Source: Bryopsis sp. KO-2023
Lineage: Eukaryota; Chlorophyta; Ulvophyceae; Bryopsidales; Bryopsidaceae
Assembly: GCA_030272585.1 (NCBI GenBank)
Contig: BSYQ01000013.1
Coordinates: 248,001-312,000 of the forward strand
Direction: 5' to 3'
Length of the DNA: 64,000 bases
A program made the position numbers and the translations under genes. The notes under the pieces are model-generated. The model was not told the DNA's origin. It saw only the letters and a program-made list of their open reading frames with translations, and did not search any database. Shown in pieces: positions 56,628 through 64,000 of the stretch; the first letter of the stretch is position 1; each line of letters starts with the position of its first letter.

Positions 56628-57107
56628 CTACACCAGATCTCTTCCTTTTCGTTTCTTTTTGGCATACTCGTCTGAAGATGCCGCGGATGGCGCATCCCCT
56701 TTCTCCAGCGTCAAGTACAATTCCAGGAGGGGTCGCAGCGTGGCTAGCTCGGTCTTGATCCTGGACAGTATCCCGGAAAACTCCACGCTGTCGAACCTCT
56801 GCGCCAGCTCCTCCGAAAGAATCTTGCAGTAGTGCGCGACGGCCACCGCCCCGAACGTATCACTGCTACCGAGCATTTTATTCGCGAGTCTTTCGAGCTC
56901 CGCCAAGTCGGGTACGCTGCTGCGTAGGATTGCCTCCATTCTGTCAATCCTGGCATCGCTGTCGTCCAGGAAAATTCTGACCAAATCGGCGACGAAGCCT
57001 CGGGCGCCGCTGGACGACTCCAAACAGCGTAAGCTATCGAATTGGCTTGATAACAACCCGCTGTTGATCAGTATCGCTGAGAGTTGCGCAGTCGTCGAAA
57101 CATCCAT
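56628..57107 (-). CDS. Histidine-phosphotransfer (HPt)-like protein lacking the phospho-His
   Basis: 159 residues from ATG 57107. HPt proteins relay phosphate between hybrid histidine kinases and response regulators. The four-helix pattern is visible: FVADLVRIFLDDSDARIDRM, then the helix that normally reads His-x-Leu-Lys-Gly-Ser-Ser, then Gly-Ala and a Cys-containing helix. Here that site reads LANKMLGSSDTFGA, so Asn replaces the phosphorylated His and Met-Leu replaces Leu-Lys. This is the arrangement of pseudo-HPts such as plant AHP6, which inhibit phosphorelay instead of carrying it. A basic KKKRKGRD tail could be a nuclear signal. The open frame extends upstream to 57338 with another ATG; that longer form is not supported by the family. 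Confidence 0.75.
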   Translation of the reverse strand: MDVSTTAQLSAILINSGLLSSQFDSLRCLESSSGARGFVADLVRIFLDDSDARIDRMEAILRSSVPDLAELERLANKMLGSSDTFGAVAVAHYCKILSEELAQRFDSVEFSGILSRIKTELATLRPLLELYLTLEKGDAPSAASSDEYAKKKRKGRDLV

Positions 57108-57526
57108 TTCTGTCTCGGGGGAGGGGTAGTGTCGCCACTGGGCTTTTCTAGTGTTCTTTACGAAAAGGAAAGGAGAGCCTTGCAAAGCGTTGCTTCTCAG
57201 CTGAGGCCAGACACTGACGAATAACTTTTCGGCACCTTCATGGCGGCCCTTTGGGTTGATAAGGATTGGGAAAGAGACCAGGATTCTGTGGCGGGATTCT
57301 GGAACTGCACTGGCAAGGATACGCTTTAGCGGATTCACTCGTCAGAAAATCGCTTTTCTTAAATCGGGCGCCCAGAGCCTGACGGACGGACATGTCTGAC
57401 ATCTCCTGTGGATTTGGTCAATCTCAGGAGATATTCATGAAGCGGATGTGCCGCCTGTTCGGCCGCCGGATTTTGCCTCGGATTCTGGAATTCAAACGCG
57501 CAAGATACCCCCCCCTCGCAGTGGAT
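57108..57526. other. 5' flank of the HPt-like gene
   Basis: Contains the in-frame upstream extension of the HPt-like frame (to 57338), more likely untranslated leader. Nothing else recognised. Confidence 0.45.
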
Positions 57527-57958
57527 TTACTTTCCACTGATTCGCTTTTCCCAATCGGATTTGCACACCCCAAGGGATTCTCGCCATCTCCTGCGGATCC
57601 GCCTAATATCGGTAAAAAGACTGTAGCGGCCCAATTGTTCGTCGAAGTGGTGTAAGCGCACCCACTCGACTGCGCACCATAGTTCGACCCCACGTGTTTG
57701 CGTTCTTCGGATTTCCGTTGCAAACCACCGAAGAAAGGATTTGAACTGCGTACGGAGAGCGGCGAAGAAGGAGGTTTCAAAGATGTGCGCCAGACAAAAT
57801 CGACAAGCCTCCTGCGGCGATTGGCTATGTAGCTCTATGAGACGCTGATTTTTTAAATCGAATATATTATCTCGAAAACAAGCCATGAATAATTGGACAG
57901 GAAGGGTACCACTGAGCCCAATATTGCCCTGCACCCCCTCCCAAGTCAGTGCAACCAT
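57527..57958 (-). CDS. Hypothetical protein, 143 codons, possibly a first exon
   Basis: ATG 57958 opens an unbroken frame with natural-looking composition (ACRFCLAHIFETSFFAALR, FKSFLRWFATEIRR, EWVRLHHFDEQLGRYSL), helical and rich in aromatic and basic residues. A GGG|GTGTGC donor near 57565 could end a first exon. No family recognised with confidence. The 5' flank has no clear promoter element. Confidence 0.4.
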   Translation of the reverse strand: MVALTWEGVQGNIGLSGTLPVQLFMACFRDNIFDLKNQRLIELHSQSPQEACRFCLAHIFETSFFAALRTQFKSFLRWFATEIRRTQTRGVELWCAVEWVRLHHFDEQLGRYSLFTDIRRIRRRWRESLGVCKSDWEKRISGK

Positions 57959-58469
57959 GTTTTAGGCCTATTGGGCTTAGCATTCACCTCAATCAGCAAT
58001 CAGCAATCAATCAGGTGCATTATAGACCCCGAAAAAACTGCATGTCCAACCACAGAGGGAAGTTTGGGCAACTAACACCAGTTGAGTTTCAACTCAGTTT
58101 GAGAATTGGAGCTCAATGGCCATACACAAAAAAAGAGGAAAGGGGGTTTCTAACAAAAAACTGAAAAAGTGTTTTTTTTCAACACATAAAACCCCGAGAA
58201 ATTAGAGAAAAAGGGTGTGCTGGAAACTAGAAGAAAATCTTGCACCAATACTTGAGAGAGATTTTGACCAATTGGATGCAATTATCAATTGTCTGGACTT
58301 ATTTTGATCGTTTGAAACACATTATCATCTGATGTTACAACTGGAAAAACCGTTAAGCAAGAGCAGTTGGGTGTTGAAGAGGTTTGTCATGAAGACAGCC
58401 CTGAAGTGGCAGATATTTTGCATTGCCTTGCAGATGCTTTGATCGTGGGTGGTGACGTCGGAATTTTGT
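57959..58469. other. Intergenic with a short coding-looking stretch
   Basis: 58340-58455 (plus) reads DVTTGKTVKQEQLGVEEV and on to VADILHCLADALIVGG, which looks like an exon but has no clear start or acceptor. It runs directly into the GCAAGCG array. Confidence 0.35.
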
Positions 58470-58669
58470 TGCGCTTGCGCTGCGCTTGCAATACGCTTGC
58501 GACTGTCGCTTGCGCGCAATGTAAAGGGCAAGCGTGCGCTTGCAGTACGATTGCGCGCAAGCGATGCGCAAGCGGAATGCAAGCGATTCGCAAGCGTGCT
58601 TGCAAATCGCTTGCATCGCGATTGCACTGCAAGCACGGCGCAAGCGCGATGCAAGCGAGGCGCAAGCGA
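58470..58669. repeat. GCAAGCG/CGCTTGC palindromic array 1
   Basis: About 25 occurrences of GCAAGC or its complement in 200 bp, in both orientations, often as TTGCGCGCAA palindromes. The left end is preceded by CGTCGGAATTTTGTTGCG. Confidence 0.85.
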
Positions 58670-59873
58670 AGGGGGTCGGGCTCGTGACTCACTTTAATGA
58701 CTCATGTGAGCTGATTCACCGGTCTCATTTGCCGGCAACGCCAGGCCAGCCTCGAGGCGTTCTATTTATAGGGCTCTCGGGATTTGAACCCGAGCACAGC
58801 GACCAGCAGCCCACGTATGAATTCAATCCAATCCAGGAATTGCCTCACATGTCTGCAGTCTGGTCTCAGAAACATCTGGATCTCATAATGCCTTTTGAAA
58901 AATGCACAAAGCACATAGTCCAGTTCCACCTGTTGTGCCACCTGTTCCCACCTCTGTCGTCAAGCAGCTTCATAAAGAGCCAAGCAGTCATCAAAGTTGG
59001 CGTTTCCAATATTGTATGTATTCTTTCATAGCCCATTGTCGAACCCTGTCAATCTTCCTTGGATCTGACCAAACAAATCAGAATCTGTTCTGAGAATCAA
59101 ACCAAACGTGTGAAAACCAACCAGCCTCTCCTCTCCTACATGGTTTCACAAACGTTAGCACTTTGCTTTGACGCTATTGTTTCACTTTGAAAAAGAATTT
59201 TGGGGACGAGTACCAGCACCCTAACACCCATACAAAATTAACCAAATGAAGACCATGGGCTGCATTCTTAACACATCGAATTCTGGTATGACTTCACAAG
59301 CCCCTCCCATTCCGTCAACTTTGCACGAACGAGGGGCACCAGTTCATTCTCAGTCACTTCGCATGCATCCAAATCCACTGAAGTTGCCATGGATTCAGCC
59401 TCGCTCACAGCATAAGATGGCCCGGAGGGAGTGACCCCACTCTCTTCCGAAGTCTCCTCAAAATTGCGTTCCTGTCGACCACCATTCTCTCACCCTCACT
59501 GAGGGTGAGAGCCATGGCATGGCCATGGCATCCCCAACACAGTCACGAAATCATCATCTGCACACATACAGCAACTATTGATCCAAATTCCACCAAAACT
59601 ACTGCAAAGTTGGAAGACAGTTGCCGACACCGACCAGTCCATTGATTAGCATTTGATAGAAACTGATGCTCGTCCATGGAACGCAGACATCCTGAAACTG
59701 TCAAGACCCCGGCATCTATAAGATGGAGGTGCATGCACCCCTGATTCTACCAGTAAGATTCCCGTATGGTTTCAATAGGCTTCACAGAAATGGGCATTTC
59801 AATGGGTTGGATTTTCAACCGAAATTTGGAGCACATCTTTTCAACAGGAGAAGTATGTCCAGGCCACACTCAC
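58670..59873. other. No gene recognised
   Basis: Contains a T-arm-like sequence on minus near 58780-58800 (see rejected items), a palindrome TCTCACCCTCA/TGAGGGTGAGA near 59488-59510, and possibly a 3' exon of the PIN-domain gene after an acceptor near 59702 on minus. No frame could be fixed. Confidence 0.4.
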
Positions 59874-60619
59874 CTCCAGGGCCATACTGAGCTTTCTGAT
59901 GGAATGGCCGACATAAGGATTTTGCTCTTTCAAGCCATCCAGCTGCTTCGCAACACTGTCACAGAGGACAAAGAACACTCGCTCGTTCGCTGGCAGGTTC
60001 TTTCCGAATACAGATTTCATGCACAACTTTTGCAGCCAATCGAAGGTGAACACCACGGATCTCTGGCCCTTGCGGGAAATTCCGATGAGTCCCAGCAGAG
60101 CGCTGGTGTCACAGAAAATCAGCAGCGGGCCGCTGGGGGGGGACGATCTCAATGGAATGGGTTGCACCAGTCTGGGCTCAGGAGCCCTCGATTTGGTCCA
60201 TGACGTCTTTGCTGCTTGGGAGGAAAAAAAGATATACTCTCTATTTTTCTGGATTTTATTTGCTACAATTGTTCTTTAAACTATTGTTTATGAGTAATTT
60301 TATCAGGAATTTTTGTTTATTTCTTTAGGTCCCAGCTGCTTGACCAACCTACCATCAGCACCGGAGCCTCTGATTAAGGATCAAGCGCAGTGCAGTGTTC
60401 GTTTCCCTGTAAAAAAACAGGACACGTCTTGATCCAATTACATTTCTTCCTCTGGTTAGAACAAAAATATAAGGCACATCAGCACACCTCTACTATTCTG
60501 TTAGAAGATCGCAGTTCCACCCTTGACAATGTCCAGGGATCCATTTCTGATCAGCTTCAGACTGATATCGCCGTGGCCCATCGTATCCCACACCTTGACA
60601 GCTTCGAGAACATGACCAT
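59874..60619 (-). CDS. PIN-domain-like protein, partial (two internal exons)
   Basis: Exons (minus): 60619-60521 and 60211-59874, joined in phase 1, with a GTGAGT donor at the end. The second exon reads GPLLIFCDTSALLGLI (the first acidic residue of a PIN nuclease core after a beta strand) and later FFVLCDSVAKQLDGLKEQNP, the second strand-helix with the conserved Leu-Lys-Glu. The order suggests the Swt1/SMG6-type eukaryotic PIN group, RNA endonucleases, but the remaining acidic residues would lie in exons I could not find. Possible upstream coding sequence lies at 60740-61080 (minus), with NDENIDNATVSSSDDDQVL in one frame. No start or stop is known. Confidence 0.45.
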
Positions 60620-62564
60620 CTGATTCTCGTTTCCATCGTCAGAGTGATTATTACGAGGTGGCTTTTTTATTCCATCCTCCAAGACAAATTTCATTTGTAT
60701 TTGGGAAAAAAACACTTCCACTCTAACCGTTTTCAACTCTTGACTGGAAAAAGAAAAGCAAGAAATGCTTTTTCATTTTCTTTAAAAGAAAACAAAAAAA
60801 CATCAGCCTCTCGGAGTGCGTTCTTTCTTTCCAAGGCGTCCCATGCCAACACCTGATCGTCATCCGAGCTGGACACCGTCGCGTTATCGATGTTTTCGTC
60901 GTTTGTGGTGGGTCGGCCTGCTGAGCGTTTGCATCGCTGGGTCCCTCGCCATCCTTGAAACGTGTTATCGTGGGCACGACGGCCCAACGGTGGGAACGAC
61001 GGGGCGCGACGGTGGGCGCTCCAGTGCCGAGGTTTTCGCGACCCCTGCCACGCAGTCGCAGTCCTAATCCCGTTGAAGTCGTCGATTCGATAACCTGAAT
61101 TTGCGAGTGTGACTGGATTAGGAATTACGCAACCATCACCTTGGTTGTGATTGCGGTCGCTGTCAGCGCAAATGCTTGCGCGCAAGCGCTGCGCAATCGT
61201 CATGCAATCCAACGCTTGCGCGCAAGCGTTTGCAAGCGTGGTGCAAGCGTGCGCTTGCAGTGCAAGCGCGATGCAAGCGATTTGCAAGCACGCTTGCGCC
61301 ACGCTTGCGCGCAAGCGCACGCAACAAATTTCCGACGGAGGGGCTCCAAGCGGAGAGCTGGAATGGAGGTTTTGAGAAAGCTATTGCCAGCGTGATGCAC
61401 ACGATGTACGCTCAAGGGAATATGGAGTGTGCCGAAGTTATGATCAGAAAAGCTAGGGTTGGGGATGGAGGCATGTCCCTGAGAACTTTTCATGCGAAAA
61501 TCCACATTTGGGTGGACCTTCACAAAATCCACATTTGGGTAATCGTTCGGTGGGATCCCAGGCTGGGATCCGCTCCCAACCCCCCCCCCTAAATATCTAC
61601 CTCTTGTAAAGTTTGGGATGATAATGGGCCCACGATTCGCGCTTCAAAGATGGAGACAGTCACATGGGCCGGCCGCAAGGGCTACAACAATCTCTTCCTT
61701 TGTATCGTTCACGATCTGCTGGGACGGCCTCAGTTGATTCAAGGTCATTTGAAAGAGTGTCAAGTGTAACGGGCAGTGGCTGGAGGAGGTTTGCGCAAGA
61801 CAGTTGGTTTCGGTATCGCTGGGCTGTTGGATCTCAGTCGTTTGTTCTGGTGTTGATTTGTTGTTGGTTATGGACGGTTGGTGTTGGCCTGGACGATATG
61901 AACTCGCGTTGTTGGGAGTCAGGACAACAGCTTTTGTTTGTGTAAATAGCGCTCTGTGGCTCTATTTCCCAATAGGATGATAGGTCGCTGGTGAAATTTT
62001 GAAAAATTTGTGAGACTAATGATTTGAAGAAACCGTGGAGACAACTCAATCAATCAATCAATATTACATGGAGACAATTGTGATGTTGCAGTACAACAAA
62101 CGGGTGTTTTGATGCTGTTGATAGGCTGGATATTTTTTGAATAGTGCTTGGGGGGTGAGATACATTTCTTTTTTGTAAGGTTGGTGGTTCATGATGTCAT
62201 TGTGATGAATCTTACAAGCCAGAAAAGTTCACAAACAATTCACAGTTGGGGAAAAAATTGCACGTTTTTTCTCACATTTGGGCACCGAAAAGTCCCCATC
62301 AAAAGTCCACATTTAGGTGAACCGGAATTCACACACAGGGACATCTCTACTGCTGACACAAACTGCGTACGAGTTCTTAATCTCCGTATGACAGGCATGG
62401 GTGCATTCGTTTCTGGCGTTTGAGCCCCTTTGTGCCTGGCAACCACCCCCAGTTCATTCTTGTCTTGAAAATGGTCTGGTGGATTTCCGCACTCGTTCTA
62501 CGCCGACAGAAACCAGGGAAAACGATCCATATGTAAACGAAGCTATTTCGAGAAACGCTTCCCA
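60620..62564. other. Mixed region: possible exons, repeat array, non-LTR-like 3' tail
   Basis: 60740-61080 (minus) may carry upstream exons of the PIN-like gene. 61340-61500 (plus) reads FEKAIASVMHTMYAQGNMEC and looks coding but is unassigned. 62046-62062 is a (TCAA)n tract of the sort that ends some non-LTR retrotransposons. Repeated CCACATTTGGGT-like phrases occur at 61500-61542 and 62267-62313. Confidence 0.35.
61166..61325. repeat. GCAAGCG/CGCTTGC palindromic array 2
   Basis: Same motif family as the array at 58470-58669. Its right end, read on minus, is preceded by CGTCGGAAATTTGTTGCG, nearly the same flank as array 1, so the two are inverted relative to each other and share an end sequence. 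Confidence 0.85.
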
Positions 62565-64000
62565 ATGAACGTATCCGGAGCCAGGCTCCTTCAAGACGTA
62601 ACACGCCGGTGGCTGCTTTCACCTCGCTTTCTTTTGTCTCCTTTTACGAGGGAAGGCGACATCGCACTTGCGCAACCTTCGGTCGGGAGGAACATCAGCG
62701 ATTTCGCTGAAGGTGAGCTTGGTGCTGGATCTGTCAAACCTGTCGATATCCTAGAAGACTTGAGGCTGAGCAAAATAACGGAATACAAGCTTTTGGAAGC
62801 TTCCGAAGTCTTGACAAAGGCTCTGGGCGAATATGCAACGTTGGCGGACTTGCTAGCGATGGCCTCGAGGTGTGAGTCGTCACTCGGACGTCAAATTCAG
62901 GCGGCTGATCTCGCCGTTGCAGGCTTAACGATCGATCCTGATAACGATCACGCCTGGTTCGTCGCCATTCAAAGTTTGCGCAACGCTGGGAAAGCAAGAG
63001 AAGCTAGGAGTGGATGTAAATTAACTCCTGACCGAGCCAGGGTGAGACTGGGGTCGCTCGGGGTGTCTGAGTGGGGTCGCTCGGATCCTGCTTTGGCTTT
63101 CCTAGGTTTCCAAACCAGGGACCCTGTCGACCTAGCCTATGAAACTGCTCAAGGTGAAACTCTTCAGACAAAAGGGTCCCTGAGGAGTTTTGCTCGGTGG
63201 AAATGGAGGACGAAAGACTTTGGGTCAGCATTGGATGCCTACAAGAAGCTGATCAGGCTTTCCTTGGGCTCTGTTGTCCCACTGTTGCTGACCAGATCGT
63301 TTTGCCTCGCCCAACTCAAGGAAAACCGGTGTGCAGCGATGGACATATCGGCTGCATTGGCTCTGGACCCTGGGCATGATTACCAAACTCGAATGGAAAT
63401 ACTGGATGCTCGTCAAAGAATTCTGGAGGCCATGTCACTGAACTCTGCGGTAGCAAAAACAGTGGCTTTCAGGGAAAGCCATTTGGCTAAGCATCGCAAG
63501 AAACGGCTCCGGGAGGATGGGTTTGAACTGGAGGAGGCTGAGAAGAAGAAGAGCACCGGATTAAGCATCAACAAAGGGAAAACCAATAAGGATGAGGCAA
63601 AACGGGCTTTTAAAATTCTCCGTTTTCACACAGTCGAAGATTTAAAAAGGGTTGATGCTTTTGTCAGACGCATGCCGCCCGAGAAGCGATCCCTCATATT
63701 TGACGACAGAGTGCCCAGATTTCATGACGAATACGACGGTGGACCCCACCTGGAGCATAGCAACCACTCCAAATGCATGTCATGGTTGACCCTGTCCTAT
63801 GGCGAAAGCATCTCTAGCCCGAAAACGCTGAACGTGTACAGAACGGGGAGGGGGGATGAATGTGAAAAGAATGACATGCTTCAAGGATTGCCGATTCACG
63901 CGACACGAGAGTGCATCGAATGGTGGGAAAATACCAGCATTGGGGACGTTCGGAAAATCTCACTAAATCGAAGATACCCTCCGGGCATTCTTCACAGTTT
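62565..64000 (+). CDS. TPR-like protein, 3' end beyond window
   Basis: ATG 62565 starts a frame with no stop to the window edge, at least 478 codons, no intron. The first 30 residues (MNVSGARLLQDVTRRWLLSP...) are basic and amphipathic, compatible with a mitochondrial presequence. Two helical-pair regions look like tetratricopeptide repeats: around residues 80-150 (QAADLAVAGLTIDPDNDHAW) and 210-290 (DFGSALDAYKKLIRLSLGS, then AAMDISAALALDPGHDY). A charged stretch with KHRKKRLRED and EEAEKKKS follows, then an unrecognised domain with FDDRVPRFHDEYDGG and CIEWWENTSIGDV. TPR proteins are protein-binding scaffolds; the partner is unknown. Confidence 0.65.
   Translation, partial: MNVSGARLLQDVTRRWLLSPRFLLSPFTREGDIALAQPSVGRNISDFAEGELGAGSVKPVDILEDLRLSKITEYKLLEASEVLTKALGEYATLADLLAMASRCESSLGRQIQAADLAVAGLTIDPDNDHAWFVAIQSLRNAGKAREARSGCKLTPDRARVRLGSLGVSEWGRSDPALAFLGFQTRDPVDLAYETAQGETLQTKGSLRSFARWKWRTKDFGSALDAYKKLIRLSLGSVVPLLLTRSFCLAQLKENRCAAMDISAALALDPGHDYQTRMEILDARQRILEAMSLNSAVAKTVAFRESHLAKHRKKRLREDGFELEEAEKKKSTGLSINKGKTNKDEAKRAFKILRFHTVEDLKRVDAFVRRMPPEKRSLIFDDRVPRFHDEYDGGPHLEHSNHSKCMSWLTLSYGESISSPKTLNVYRTGRGDECEKNDMLQGLPIHATRECIEWWENTSIGDVRKISLNRRYPPGILHS

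Noticed and set aside
58755-58840. tRNA-like sequence on minus (GGTTCAAATCC with a good T stem)
   Set aside because: Only the T arm pairs; no A box and no plausible acceptor or anticodon stems, so probably a SINE or tRNA fragment.
61664-61945. Plus frame of 93 codons before the (TCAA)n tract, as a LINE ORF
   Set aside because: No reverse-transcriptase, endonuclease or zinc-knuckle motif visible; kept only as a possible element tail.

Overview
The window is nuclear DNA from an intron-rich microbial eukaryote. Its genes are split by short GT-AG introns and separated by AT-rich spacers full of homopolymer runs, and all families recognised are eukaryotic: TKL-type kinases, a receptor-like kinase, a FAM86-type methyltransferase, BTB-kelch, prolyl oligopeptidase and a histidine-phosphotransfer-like protein. 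I cannot place the lineage from sequence alone; a free-living protist or alga is most likely. Exon structures below come from reading frame, splice consensus and phase, not from transcripts.

Layout. 1-0.65 kb: a GC-rich CCCCGCAC repeat cluster containing a perfect 118-bp inverted repeat. 0.8-2.2 kb: two weak plus-strand gene models. 3.1-4.4 kb: an inverted, diverged copy of part of the 42.5-55 kb tandem unit, carrying a small TA-flanked MITE. 6.4-9.7 kb: a six-exon TKL kinase (minus). 11.3-14.6 kb: a three-exon prolyl oligopeptidase (minus). 14.9-21.9 kb: a young Ty3/gypsy-like LTR retrotransposon (minus) whose single gag-pol frame is interrupted by a 1.26-kb hAT element with a perfect 8-bp target duplication. 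22.6-25.7 kb: a seven-exon gene for a disordered nuclear-type protein (minus). 27.3-29.6 kb: an EF2-lysine-methyltransferase-like gene (plus). 29.9-33.5 kb: a secreted or membrane-anchored metallophosphatase (minus). 35.0-37.0 kb: a receptor-like kinase (minus). 37.2-39.9 kb: remnants of two different non-LTR retrotransposons, one followed by an intact dUTPase frame. 40.1-41.9 kb: a kelch-BTB gene (plus).

42.5-55.0 kb is the most striking region: four tandem, almost identical 3,003-bp units, each with a type-II thioesterase gene on minus and a conserved hairpin-rich, bidirectional-promoter-like block. Unit 1 also has a 465-bp hAT MITE flanked by an 8-bp duplication. The empty site in the other three units proves the insertion.

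55-64 kb: AT-rich spacer, a histidine-phosphotransfer domain gene whose phospho-accepting His is Asn, a hypothetical ORF, two GCAAGCG palindromic arrays, a partial PIN-domain-like gene, and a plus-strand TPR-like frame running off the right edge.

The cellular genes are unrelated functions that happen to be neighbours, not a pathway. What ties the window together is mobile-element activity and recent local amplification: five element insertions or remnants can be read with their target sites or broken frames, and one gene has been multiplied fourfold.
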